Below are positions 12,760 through 26,100 of a stretch of 64,000 bases of DNA, one piece after another. Made by a program: the position numbers and the translations under genes. Source of the DNA: Nematostella vectensis (Eukaryota > Cnidaria > Anthozoa > Actiniaria > Edwardsiidae); contig NC_064037.1 of the NCBI RefSeq assembly GCF_932526225.1, forward strand, positions 4,794,703 to 4,858,702, read 5' to 3'. The stretch's first letter is position 1, and every line of letters starts with the position of its first letter. Below the pieces are notes generated by a model. The model ran no database searches. It saw only the letters and a program-made list of their open reading frames with translations, and was not told where the DNA came from.

Positions 12760-12939
12760 GGCGCGAAACATTCCACCATCGATCTACTACCCTTCTTCCT
12801 AAGCAAAGTTGATTTCTTATCTGAAGGTCTGGGTTTACGTGGCGTTTGTTTTGACAGGAGAAGAAGTGGATGCTCTTTGGGCGACACTAAGGGAACTTAA
12901 CACACTCTAACGTTAACTGACGCTGAAATTCTGAGAAAA

Positions 12940-15900
12940 ATGGTCGTGGCTGCTGAAGACAAACGAAATCTTCCATGGTAGGGTCTTTTCGATAATCTTA
13001 CTTGTCGCTAAAGTTTCCTAATTCTGTTATAAGTACGTTACATTATTATCGATAAATCTAGCAGTTTTATGGAAAAAGATGATCTGTTACGGATGCGTCG
13101 TTCTGGTATTTTAGTGCATTGATTCTATTGATTGAAATTGTACCTCGTGTTCCTTATCCCCAGGGTGGAGAAGTACAGACCAAAGTGTTTAGATGACCTC
13201 ATATCTCACACAGATATCATTAATACCAGTAAGTGTCTAATAACTGTGCCTATTTAGCACTTCTGCAGTGGCAGATTGATTGACAGGTTTTTCTTTTCCC
13301 TTCAACTGGTTCTCTCTGTTTTATTATCTCTCTTTTGTTACAAATGATAAATACGAGACCCTAGTCTAGAAAGAAAAGAAAGACAATCTATACAAATATA
13401 CATAGCTTTCACCCATATTAGGCGTGTGTCACAAGATCACATCAAGGTCAAGGGTCAAGGTCACATCACAAGCCTTATTTTTGTGAGAATGTTCATACAT
13501 TCTCTGTTTTCACTCACATTGGCTCTCTTGTTTCCCCCCCACATATTTACTGTATTTCACCCGATTTCACAAGATTTCTCTCCAAGTTGGGTTTACAGCT
13601 ATGCCTATATTTGGTCAGCTTGCTTTGCTAAATCTACACAGTAAAGGACTAGGGAATTACTGTTTCTCCCTTAAAAACAAACGTTTCTTAGGCCTTTAAA
13701 ACAAGTGGCTTGTGATTTCTTTAGTCCAGAGGTTTATAAATGAGGAAAGACTTCCACATCTCTTATTCTATGGACCACCTGGAACAGGAAAGACTTCTAC
13801 AATCCTTGCAGTCGCCAAACAACTTTACCCTGACAAACAGTTTGGCTCCATGGTTCTTGAGGTAACTTTGGACATTACAGGTGACATTTTGGATGGTTAC
13901 CATTTATTGGGGGAGGGGAGGAGTGGGAGTGTCAACAGCACTTTGTTCTTTTGGTTGGGGGGTGAGGAGGGGGGCTTTAAGTCTCATGTTGTTTCAGAGA
14001 AATGTTAAAAAGGTTGTTAAGATGTTTTCCTTGATTCAATTCCTAGCATGGGTGAGGATAACGTAAAAGATATTAGAAGATATAAGAGTTAGTTCAAGAT
14101 AAATTAATGCCCCAAATATTGTCTTTTGAGCTTCATTCTGTATCACTGCTTGCTCTTTACTTAATCGAAACTAGATGTGAATATCTATTATTTAATTTTT
14201 TTTAGTTTGCTTATCAAGTTAATTTTTTCATGGACTTATGGCTGATCTTTGAATTTTGCAGTTGAATGCGTCTGATGATAGAGGTATCGGAATAGTGAGG
14301 GGAGACATTCTAAGTTTTGCAAGTACCAGAACCATTTTCAAGTAAGTGAATCAAATCTGTTAGAGTGGCATGGTCTCCAGTTTACCTCCTGAGGGCTTAC
14401 AGAAACCTCAACTGACAAAACACAAGACAATCTATTAGAATCTGTGAATATTTTTTTGCATATTTCATTAAAAATCATTGGAGACTGTTACGTAATATTT
14501 TTTTCAGTTTTGATACATTTACATTTAACTTTGAAATGATGAAGTGTGATATTTTTAACAATTTTGTTTATATCAGCGAAATAAGTTGTCAGCCCAGCCA
14601 AAAGTCAATTATTTTGTCTGGAAATAGTGCCCATTTAATCAAACCTTCAATCAACTCTTTTATGTCTCCAGTCCAATGGTTTATGTGTAAGCGGTTCCAA
14701 AGCAGCGAATTGTGGGAAGTGTGCAGTGGGCTCGTTTTAGTGTCAACAACAGTGTAGAACAGTCATCCAAGCTTGATTTAACAGCGTTTATTACAATCAA
14801 CTTGTCCAACTATCGAACACATGCGGTGATAACTACGAAGTAATTAACAATTCACAAATTTAGGATAAAAAGCTAAGGATTAAAGGCAGTTCTGTAAATC
14901 ACAAAAAGGCGTCTGATCTTACTTACTTACGTCTGATCTCGTCTCTGGGGCTTATAGAAATACAACTCCAAGTAAGCTTGTAACTCTTCAAACTCCACTC
15001 TGACTTCTCTAACTCTGCTTCTCTGGCTCTCAACTCAACTCTTTTCTCTTCAATTTCTCTGCTCAACTCTTAAAGATTGCTAAATGGGTACTTATAATTT
15101 ATAGGCAGGTGGGACGTGTCCTAAAGTAGGACGTGCCTCATTCCTAAACTCTTACTCAAAGGGAAATGCGTAAACTACAATAAATCTTATCAGTCTAATC
15201 ATAGGAAAGGGCGGATGTGATCAAAGTAGAGGAAGCCGTGGTAGCTTAACTGAAAAATTGTCTAAATTATCTAATCCGTTCAATTTAAATCAATGTTCTT
15301 TTTTGCATTTTCAATGTTCATAACATTATGGTATGGCAATTGAGGGATTCTAGATGATCCCATGGTGTCCATAGACAAGACTTATGATTCTCAATTTCGG
15401 ATTCTTGGTGGTTGAACTACAACAAATCTAGAAAAGTATTTAGTGTCTTTTGATAATACCATAATGTTATCATGTGTAGGTCGGGATTTAAGCTGGTAAT
15501 TTTGGATGAAGCTGATGCAATGACGCAAGATGCACAGAATGCTCTCAGAAGAGGTGAGTTTGTGTTTACATGAATGTGACAATTTAACATGCTGTATAAC
15601 ATGCTATAAAAATAATGAAAAGAAAGATGGATGGACAAATAAGCACAATACTGGTCAACTGCATGCCAAATTCAGGCAACTAAACATATGCATTGTTCTT
15701 AGTACATATGGCTTATTATGAAAATCCTTGCATGCTCCATTGATGCAGGGAAGAGGCAGGAAACAAATTGAACTTGTTTTGGCATCACATCTACACAAAA
15801 GGGCTTTTGACAGAGGATGCAGGTGCACAATCTGACCAAACCCCTACAATCCACACAGTCCCACACAATTATTGACCAAAATATCAAATATCACAGGCTT

Positions 15901-18139
15901 TTTGTGTCATTTTGGCATACCAGTAATAATTTCTATGCCACATATTTACAAACATGTTGTGTTACATGACGTAGCAATGTGTCCATTAGTATAAAAACCA
16001 ACAGGTGCTCCATACATTTATGTAAAGGTCTTTGGGCAGGTTGAAATCAATAAGGCATTCTATTCTTTTTCTCCCAAAGGACTAGGATAGTTTTTTAACT
16101 CATTCACATTTTCTTACTGGTTGTGTTTGCCATTAACAACCAACTGAAACAAAAAAAAAGTCACACACAAGCAAATCTTTTTTCATATTTCAGTGATGGA
16201 GAAATTCACTGAGAACACAAGATTTTGCTTAATCTGTAACTACCTGACCAAGATCATACCAGCCCTGCAGTCACGCTGCACCCGGTTCAGGTTCGGCCCT
16301 CTCTCTGTGGACCAAATGCTGCCAAGGCTTGAACATGTTATAGAATCAGAAAGGTGTGTGTGTGGAGCATGTTTTGATATTGAAAGCAACTCATTTTTGT
16401 GTAGATAATCACATTTTTGTTGTTATCCATATTTAGAGTGAACGTGACTGATGATGGGCGTAAGAGCCTTCTCCGCCTAGCTCAAGGGGACATGCGTAAA
16501 GTGCTAAACATTCTCCAGGTATGTACTAATCACCCATAACACAAGCTAATGGTTGAACTACTTCAAACATAATAGCAACAAGGAACAAGATTGATTGAAA
16601 TTCTATAAAGGTTTAGGGTGCTTACTTTCCATTTCTGGTGGTCTGTCTAGCAATTGAAAGTATTAACCATTTGTACTTATGTTGATCATGTAATCTTTTG
16701 TTTAGAGCACATCTATGGCTTACAGTGTTGTGAATGAGGATCATGTTTATCTGTGCACTGGACAGCCACAACCTACAGATATTGGTAACATAGTGGATTG
16801 GATGCTGAACAAGGACTTTACCACTGCTTATACCAGTATCCTTTCTTCTGTTCATATTACATAGAACTAACAGTCTAAGTGTAGAGATAAGGCAAGCAAG
16901 TGTTGAAATGATTTTCCCTTAGGCATGGTAGTTTTATGGCTAGAGGGTGGGGCCCAGTATAAATTTAAAGGCTTATAGAGAAAATGCCAACATCTGACAG
17001 TTACCAGTCCCCAAGTGCTCCACATATAGCTGACAACACGTTAGTATAGTTATACTGTAGACTGCTCCATGTATTTTGCAAACATAACCAACATGAGTTA
17101 GTGGATAAGCGATGAAGATGGTAAAACATCTTTAATTGCATCTGGGAAATAAATACTGAGAGATGTGACATCAAGCATGATTTTCTTTTCCAGGAGTGGT
17201 TTAAAAGTCCTCTCTGGAAGTGAGTATAAGTTATCACACCTCTGAATTGAAAAAAGAAGGAAGTGTAAGGATACTGTGGATACCGAGACTGGTGATATCA
17301 CTGGACGGTGTAATCTCTTGCTATTTTATACCTTGATATTAAATAATAGATATACTGAAATTGAAGACTCTCAAAGGTCTTGCTCTCCAGGATATTCTTG
17401 AGGAAACCCATTCCTATGTGCACAGGGGTATGTAATTCAGGAAAAGTGCTTAGAATATGGACAAACAAAATGTAGTATGAAATTATTTACAGACTGCTAT
17501 AATCGGCAGGTAACAATGTTTGTTCATTTAGAAATCCTGTGAAACCCTGTATACTTAATGCCTATTTTCTATTTCAGTGGATTTTCCTGCAAAAATTAGA
17601 ATACACCTTCTTGATAAAATGGCAGAAGTTGAGTAAGTCACAAATATTTCTACTAAGATTCCCTGTTAAATTGGAATACACCTTCTCGGTAAAATGACAG
17701 AAGTCGAGTAGGTTGCAAATATAATTTCTTCTGGTATTTACTACGTAAAGACTGGGTGCTTGCAGTGAAGCAGCAAATTAGGGTTTTCTAATTTATAAAA
17801 TTTAGATTTTTAGTAAAGAAAGTTAAAACACTAAAACAGATAGATCGTTTAGAAGTTAAGGGTCTGCTACCTCTTAACATAAGAATTATATTTTGGTTTC
17901 TAGACTTATTATTTTTTTTGTTGGTATTTTTTTTTCGGCTACATAATCACACATGTAAACCATGAATGGTGATTTATTCAAGTTTTATTCAAGTATCACA
18001 GGAGTTGCTATTAACATTAGAAAAAAAAAAACTATTTTTCGTTTTCAGGTATAGACTGGCCTCCGGTACATCAGAAAAAATCCAGTTAGGTTCTATGATC
18101 GCTGCCTTCCAAGTGGCTAGAGATATGATAGAAGCTTAA
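12940..18139 (+). CDS. RFC5: replication factor C subunit 5 (clamp-loader AAA+ ATPase small subunit)
   Basis: A nuclear subunit of the RFC complex that loads the PCNA sliding clamp at primer-template junctions. Eleven exons join in frame to 329 aa (human RFC5 is 340): 12940-12977, 13164-13228, 13725-13861, 14262-14341, 15480-15553, 16194-16353, 16437-16518, 16706-16835, 17350-17427, 17578-17632, 18049-18139. Motifs: NLPWVEKYRP (about 10-19), Walker A GPPGTGKT (51-58), LNASDDRGI (81-89), Walker B LDEAD (115-119), the SRC arginine-finger motif (158-160), and a C-terminal collar region ending ARDMIEA. RFC5 is the subunit with LNASDDRGI followed by ILSFASTRTIFK, which separates it from RFC2 and RFC4. 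The Walker B reads DEAD and Walker A is complete, so the ATPase site looks intact. A polyadenylation signal AATAAA lies at 18541. Intron 10 carries a decayed second copy of the exon 10 end. Confidence 0.96.
17664..17725 (+). repeat. decayed duplicate of RFC5 exon 10 3' end in intron 10
   Basis: Immediately downstream of exon 10, the stretch containing GGAATACACCTTCTCGGTAA closely repeats exon 10 (about 17598-17650: AGAATACACCTTCTTGATAA, continuing through ATGGCAGAAGTTGAGTAAG). The copy has changes at several sites; its donor reads GAGTAGG instead of GAGTAAG, and no acceptor precedes it. It is a short tandem duplication that includes the exon/intron junction. Confidence 0.85.
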
Positions 18140-20134
18140 CACACACGTCTATTATAGCGTCCTGACACTGAAGAGGTCAGAAACCCCTAACCCTATCACA
18201 CAAAAATCGTAATAGAGTGAAAAGCCGTGTGAAATCCTGCAGTTCAAGCTACTGTGAAAGGGTTGAATCATGAGAAATTTTAAGCCTTTTATACTTTTAT
18301 ACGACTTGGGTTGTGTTCACCTAACATGCACCAGAGGGGTTCACCCTTCGGTATTGAGGTCTGAGATTGGTGTTTCACAAAAAAGAATGTTTGCTAGAAG
18401 GACAAAGGGGGTGATGTTAAGACGACTGAAAGAATTTCATTTATATATTTTATTGACATGCAACTCTCCCTGATATTGTTTAGACACAATCAAGAGAATT
18501 ATAACTTGCTGCACAACTTGTATGTGAAAACAAAAGCAAAAATAAAGACTATGAATTATCTTTGACGCGGAATTTATTTTCAAATTGAATGGTTTGGGGT
18601 GCCTCCAATTGTTTTCTATACCTTCTAAAGATATTAAAACAACCTGGAACTATCCTTTAACAAAAATATTTCTTATACTGTATCAGGACTTGATATCATA
18701 GACAAAGAAAGCAAAGTCACAAAACAGTATAAATTATTTATACCTTAGTATTTGTACATCAATCCTAAAAATGAGTTTGTATCTAAAAGTCCGCCTCTAA
18801 CTTAGCCTGCTAGCCGGCTTTCATACGTCCGTCAGGCGCGCCGCAGGATTTCCAATATTAGGAAACAAAGCATTTTCCAATAACTCCGAATAATATAAGT
18901 TTCATAAGTTTTAGCCGCGACCAACCGCAGCCTGGACCAACCGTTACTGTGGCACTAAAGGGAACCCTGTGGCGCGCTCGAAGGCCGAGGTGCACTGGGG
19001 CTAGTTTGTACAATGCTCGCGTGTCAGTTTGCATTTTTCCTTTTTTTTTTAGTAATATTTTAGTATTTTCGGGTGTACCAAGTGAACTCAAGAACAATAT
19101 AATTGACATAGAGTTTATGAAGACTTGGCTTGTTTTCATTACACCTATATTTTTCTGGCAATTTCGTCAAGTCGTTTCTGTCGCTACCAGACGGACTTTC
19201 GTGTTGACAGTGAAAACCCGCTGATAATTATGTGTGAGTAATGCCAGATGTAAACAGTAGGGAGGAATACCCCAAGGTAGTTATCTGCTGTCCCACTAAT
19301 AAAGATGACAATATTGACGAGTGTTTTCTCCACAAAAAAAATCACAGTTAAAGATTCAATAAAATTATGGTCTTTTCAAAAATCGTGGCTAGAATTTGTT
19401 TGGAGGTAGAAGACAGGTATGGATACATATTCAAAAAGTTAAAAAAGTCCAGTTTCGAATACCATTATGTCCGCCGGACAGACGGACTAAGGGCGCATAA
19501 ATACAGAGTGAGCCTCGGTTTGGGACAAATTTCATGCGCAAACCAGCAATAATCTGTTTGGGAATGCGCTGGTTTATGTAGCTTGTGAAATGTTTAAAAT
19601 CTAGCGATTCTTTATTTATAAAAGACCATTTTTAGGCACGTCCCCTAGTTCTCATCGCTAGCTCTATGCCCTGGATTTAACCAAATTTTATTATTCAAAC
19701 TGACAAAAATAGTCCACCGTATTTTCAAAAACACCGTGGGGATCCATTCCGTAGAATTTAGAAAACTCGAGAAAAAATATCTCTAAACTTTTTTTCTCTT
19801 AGAATTTAATAAATTATAAGTTACTTTAAATGATGTTCTTGAAAAAGTCGGTCAAAGTAACTTCACAACTCGATAACGTATATATTCCAGAGGTCTGCTG
19901 TATAAACAACGCGGACAATTTTTAGCTTTACTAATAAAATATTCTATGGAAATTTTCTCCCCTGGATCGTTATTTTTAAAATCTATTCAGACTGTTTCTT
20001 GTTGATTTACTTTTGATATTATTATGGTTGCTAACCGCTTGCCTTGCCTAGACAAAGTGAACCATAAATTATAAATGAATCAATACAGTACCCAAGTCAT
20101 CTTCGAAGTCATCCATGAAGAAGTGCTCTTCAGA
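18140..20134. other. RFC5 3' UTR and intergenic DNA
   Basis: The RFC5 3' UTR probably ends shortly after the AATAAA at 18541. From about 18560 to 20134 no gene is recognised. This interval must contain the promoter of the secreted PAN/fibrinogen-like gene; no specific element can be named. Confidence 0.55.
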
Positions 20135-23100
20135 ATGAAGACCTTCCTAGGTCTCTTTCTACCGCTTCTGACTACTTATGTAGTTAGCGGTTTTCAGATA
20201 GCTCAGTACCGTTATCATAAAGATACCCTCCCGACCGGTCAAGACATCATTCAAGATGTTAAAGACAAGAGCAAGGAATCTTGTATGCTGAAGTGCACTG
20301 TGTTGTACAATTGCGATGGCGCGATCTTCCAAGAGAAGACAGGGTTGTGTTCTCTAATGAGGAAAGGTGCAACTCCGCCCGTACTTATCCAGAAACCAGG
20401 GTCACTCTACATGCAAAAGGTAAATAAAAAGTTGAATATTTGTAATGCGGTCGGCTCCGTAAGTTTTAAAATTATAACACTTAAGTGTGAGAGAACGATG
20501 ACGATATTTTTACCGAAAAGTGTAAGCTTGCAAGTGCGATAAGAGACAGAAATCAGCTCGTTCAGAGAAGACGAGAGATTCAGACTTCTATCATACAGGT
20601 TATTTACACCTGGCTCCCCTTTCCCTTTTATACAGAAGCTTGTGGTTTCAAAAAAGTAATAAACGAGCAAAGACAATGTTGTTTTTCTTAAAATGAACAA
20701 TATTTCTCTTATCTTTAGGTGCCTGAAGCAAGTTCACATACGCAGCCATCATCTCGTAAGTAAATTTATTGACTGACTTGGGCTTTTTTGTTCCATTATT
20801 AGGAGTAGCGATGGGGGAGTCGAGAGTTGCCGGGGCATCGAGACCGGCGTTTCAGAATCCGAGCCCGAGCTTTTTGTCAAATTTCGGAGTCCGACCCCGA
20901 TCTTTTCCGAGCTTGTTTTGGGATAACTTGAATCCACTTGTAACAACATGAAACAGATAGATCGCGTTTAACAAAATCAGAGATTTTCCGAGACTCCAAG
21001 ACGCGGGTTATTGTTTAAAAAAATTCAAATTGAAACCCGTTAATAGTCGCCTCAAAGCTTGGGATCGATCTGATCTTTGGCGAACATAATCAGTTCTATT
21101 TTGCAAATCCTGAAATAAAAATTGGATATTAATAATCGGCGAGGCATGACGCACGTGCAAATGAAATCGCAGTTTTGGGGATTTGGTACAAAATCTAATC
21201 GTTTCGTTTGACCAGGGCTTTACTACTACGCGCGCTCTAATTAGCTGATGAGCGTACTACTCACCCTCTCATTGGTTGATTAGCGTGTAGTACACGCGCT
21301 TTCTTGGGCGGGTTATGGATTTCCCATACGACATCTCATAATTAACGCAACACTACGATTCTTAAAAGCGATTTTCGAAACGCTGTGTAATAAACATCTT
21401 ATGATTGTCATCGTTTGTTTTGTCTGTACGAAGTTTTTTGGAGCCTTGAATTTTTTGGTTATGGATTTCCCATACGACATCTAATAATTAACGCAACACT
21501 TTACGATTCTCAAATGCGATTTTCGAAACGCTGTGTAATTGTCATCGTTTGTCTTGTCCAGATGGGATTGAGCCTTGGATTTTCCATCGTCTTATGTTTT
21601 CACTTTTCGGCCATAAAATTTCCACCTAGAGTCCCCGGAAGTCTTGACAGCTTGATAACGTTTTAAAAAAAACCTTTAAAGTTGACTCTGGATTATGTAC
21701 ATTTTTCCCGCCTCTCTCTTCAGCTCTTTCTATCCTTAGCTAATATCATTATAAGAAGTCGGAAACAAATTGAACACATATATCTTTTACAGTGGATACA
21801 CCGACTAGTACAACGCCCCCCTCGCCAAGTACACCGTCTCCCTCAGCAAGTACAACGGGCCAATCGCCAAGTACAACGTCCCCCTCGCCAAGTACAACAA
21901 ACACTTCACAGACTTTTCACTTGTGATCCGAGGTGAGTGCACAATATATATATACATACGGCAGCTTTTCGCCCCATGTAAGGTAATCCAAGAGGCTTCC
22001 GGATTCTGGATTTCAGGCTCTGGATTCCGGATTCCGACCCTTGGATTCCGGATTCCAGGCACAACTTATATTCCGGATTCCAACAAAATATTAATGACAT
22101 TCTATTAAAATCATGCAAAACTCTCGACATAGCAATGAACAGAAAACATTGGCGTATCGAAGCGTAATGCTAAAAAGGGACAACTATAGTGAAAAGAAAC
22201 CATTTGTTTACCATTACATCACTATTATATGCATTATACCACTAAGATATGCATTATACTACTAAAATATGTATTATACCACCAAAATGCATTACACCAC
22301 TAAGATATGCATTACAACACTAAAATATGCATTATATCACTAAAATATGCATTATATCACTAAAATATGCATTATATCACTAAGATATGCATTATATCAC
22401 TAAGATATGTATCCCACTAAAATGCATTATACATGCATTTATAACACTAAAATATGATTTATACCACTAAAATATGCGTCACTGGCGTCACTGTTTTCTT
22501 TACGTCTTGCAACGTTTTTCAAAGAGCAAAGGCATTTGGTTGACGTCCAAATTCGAAACCAAGATTCCAAGAGGTTACACCCTGCTCAGCCACACGCGGT
22601 CGCCAGGAAAAAAAAACTTTGCAAAACGGATTCATGGCTTCCGTGACGCGACACACAATATTTCGGCCGCTTGCATGGTATATTTGGTAGGAATTCAAGT
22701 TGACACATTGAAAATCCTTACATTCGTAATGCATGCGTTCGCGTTAATGTATCGATAATAATTAGACAGATATCATAAAAGGGTTGCTCAAACTCGGGTC
22801 TCGGAAATAAATCAATTGATATGGATTAACTTCTGAGTGCAAACTCACTCGCTCTTTTGACGAAAAGTTTCACAGACACTGAAGGATTATTTCCACTTTA
22901 GTAATAGGCGATTCCAGCTATAACTGCATATTTTCAATCAGAAATGCCGAGGACGCTACCACAGCTACCAGAACCAGAATGCAACGCGCACGTTTTTACA
23001 GTTTGCTCGACGAATCTACCACAACTACCGTCATGCCCCGTGCGTGCGTTTTAGCTGGAATGGTCTATTCAAAGACGAACAAAACCGAGTTTTTGGTGAC

Positions 23101-26100
23101 GTGTGCACGTGAGAATGGCTATACTCTGTGCAATACACCCCTTCTTTCTCATAGAGCGGATTTAGGATGAGTGTAAAAAGTAAAAGTAAGTCAGGCTTGC
23201 GTTCTGTTAGCGTTTCTATTGGTTTAGGGTATAGTGTTTTGAATTTTAGCCAATGAAATTGCAAACTATATCAAAACGCGCCAGTACTTACGTCAAGGCT
23301 AAACGCAAATTTGACTTTCTTCGCCTCCTGATTTGTTTGTTGTTGAATGGCTTCCATTCCCGATTGGCTAAATTTTCGACATTAATATGAAATTCGCTCA
23401 TTTTAACAAGAACGGGAGATCAGGCTAAAATGCGTATATTTCCCGCAAAATGCATAATGTTAGAAGGGAGTCCTATTTTATAAGCTTGTGGCTTCTCTGG
23501 ATATCCCTGCCTTATGAATTGTAACTCTAAACTGTGAGTCTGGAGAACTTGTTTTGTACTCTTACTAGTGTTCTTAAGAATGTAAGAATTCTGCCAATTG
23601 AAGCTAATAAGACCGGAAAAAGTTGTACAATGATCGGCAATGAGTTTTCAATCAATTATGCTAAACACTAACCAGACACACCTCCTCATTAGAAATGCAA
23701 ATAAAGGCAAGGGCTTGAGGAACATCGTGGCACTTTACTCGGCTACTCAATCTTCATCTTCGCTTCGCTGTGGTCATTAATAATAATAATTTTAATAATT
23801 TTATTATTTTTATAGCGCAAAATTCATTATCTATATGATCTAATGCGTTTAATTGTGGGATTTTTTTTAAGTCATTAATTTAAATGAAAAGTATGGATTC
23901 CGGATTTCGAAACTATTTGGATTCTGGATTCTAGACTGTGGATTCCGGATTCCAATCTCTGGATTCCAGATTCCAAAGGCCCTAAAAACCTGGATTCCGG
24001 ATTCTGGATTACCTTCAATGGGGCGAAGCTTATATGAACTCGTTAGCAAGCAGTGTCGGATGATAGAGTAGTCAGCTTATATGAGAGTATCCGTTTTACA
24101 GACTGTAGTGGTGCTATTTCAATACTAAAATACGGGTAATTTGAGTGGGTAAAAATAAAGGAGCAAAAAGTCTTTTATGGAAACTCTTTTGTTACCAACT
24201 CTTTTGTTACCCACTCTTTTATTACCAGCTCTTCTGTTACCCACTCTTTTATTACCAACTCTTTTCTTACCAGCTCTTCAGTTACCAACTCTTCTGTTAC
24301 CAACTCTTTTATTACCAGCTCTTTTATTACCAGCTCTTCTGTTACCCACTCTTTTATTTCCAACTCTTCTGTTACCAACTCTTCTGTTACCAACTCTTTT
24401 ATTACCAACTCTTCTGTTACCAGCTCTTCAGTTACCAACTCTTCTGTTACCAACTCGTCTGTTACCAACTTTTTTATTACCAACTCTTCTGTTACCAACT
24501 CTTTTATTACCAACACTTTTGTTACCAGCTCTTCTGTTACCAACTCTTCTGTTACCAACTCTTTTGTTACCAGCTCTTCTGTTACCAACTCTTCTGTTAC
24601 CACTCTTTTATTACCAACTCTTCTGTTACCAACTCTTTTATTACCAACTCTTTTGTTACCAACTCTTCTGTTACCAACTCTTCTGTTACCACTCTTTTAT
24701 TACCAACTCTTCTGTTACCAACTCTTTTATTACCAACTCTTTTGTTACCAACTCTTCTGTTACCAACTCTTCTGTTGCCAACTCTTTTGTTACCAGCTCT
24801 TCTGTTACCAACTCTTTTATTACCAACTCTTTTATTACCAGCTCTTTTATTACCAACTCTTTTATTACCAACTCTTCTGTTACCAACTCTTCTGTTACCA
24901 ACTCTTTTATTACCAGCTCTTCTGTTACCAACTCTTTTATTACCAACACTTCTGTTACCAACTCTTTTATTACCAGCTCTTCTGTTACCAACTCTTTTAT
25001 TACCAACACTTCTGTTATTAACTCTTCTGTTGCCATTTCTTCTGTTACCAACTCTTCGTTTAACAATTCTTCTGTTACCAACTTTTTTGTTACCAACTCT
25101 CTTGTTTTTAATTTTTCTGTTGCAACTCTTCTGTTGTTCTGAGACCTTTGGGGTCTGATAAAAGTATCCATCAGTAAAATTGACCGTTTACAAAGCTTAA
25201 ATACCAAGAGTAAAAATCGTAAACAGGCAAAATATAATGGTTTCCTTAAATAGAGTTATTCACTTCCGAAAGAAGCCGTCTGCAATTCAAATGCCTATAA
25301 ACCAAGATCTCGACATATTTTCTTGTTTTTATTTGTTCTAGCTTATTAGATGTCGCTCAATTGACACCGTTCACCGACAGCTCAGGGAATCCTATCAGTG
25401 TGTATTGCTCCGAAAACATAGGCTCTTGTGGAGCCGGGCTTTGGGCGCTGGTCATGAAGAGTGTTATGGGAAGTGTATGTATATTCTAAACATTTTTATA
25501 CACAACGGCTTGCCTTTTTGGTATCATATCATAGCATGCTGGCCGCCTCTCCAAGAAATTACTATTTCCGTGGATTTGTTATCCTCTTTCTTGTTTTTTG
25601 TATGATATGTTTGCTGTCATTTTTTTTCATTTTTCGATTTTTTCTCTTGAATAGAAAAACTTGAGTTACGACAGCCCCTACTGGACCAACAAGTTATCGC
25701 TGAACCCGCAGTATGGTGGCGATTATCTTGCTCAATTTGACATGAAGCTCCCCACTTACTGGGCGACTCCCATAACACAGGGAGTATGCTTATTGTTCGC
25801 AAGTTCTACGTCGAATTCTCTTCAAATACCCCTCACGGCCAATTCCCTGTATGACGTCATATCCGGTGGTTCCCACACGGCCACCAGTTTAGATTGCAGC
25901 ACAGAATGGAAGAAATTGTTAAATACACCACCTCTCTCTGACTGCGGTACTCAAGGATTCAACTCACAGCACTCATCAGGTACGAAGGCGCGAATCGGTG
26001 CGGTAGCGAGCGATGGCAATTCCAACCTTGGATTTGGTCTGGCGGGGGGGTGGCTTGGTGCCGACTCTGACGTAGAAGCCTTTGGTAGCTTTACAACGGA

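Noticed and set aside
13426-13644. 72-codon plus-strand frame with hydrophobic stretch between RFC5 exons 2 and 3
   Set aside because: It lies wholly in an intron defined by matching RFC5 splice sites and has no similarity to a known protein.
21682-21936. Plus-strand frame with RPPRQVQ repeats
   Set aside because: This is the wrong frame of exon 3 in the PAN/fibrinogen-like gene; phase from exon 2 and into exon 4 selects the Pro/Ser/Thr frame.
24145-25207. Long open frames of 337, 321, 173 and 142 codons on both strands
   Set aside because: They are produced by the stop-free 15-bp repeat and encode only monotonous pentapeptides; no splice or start context supports a gene.
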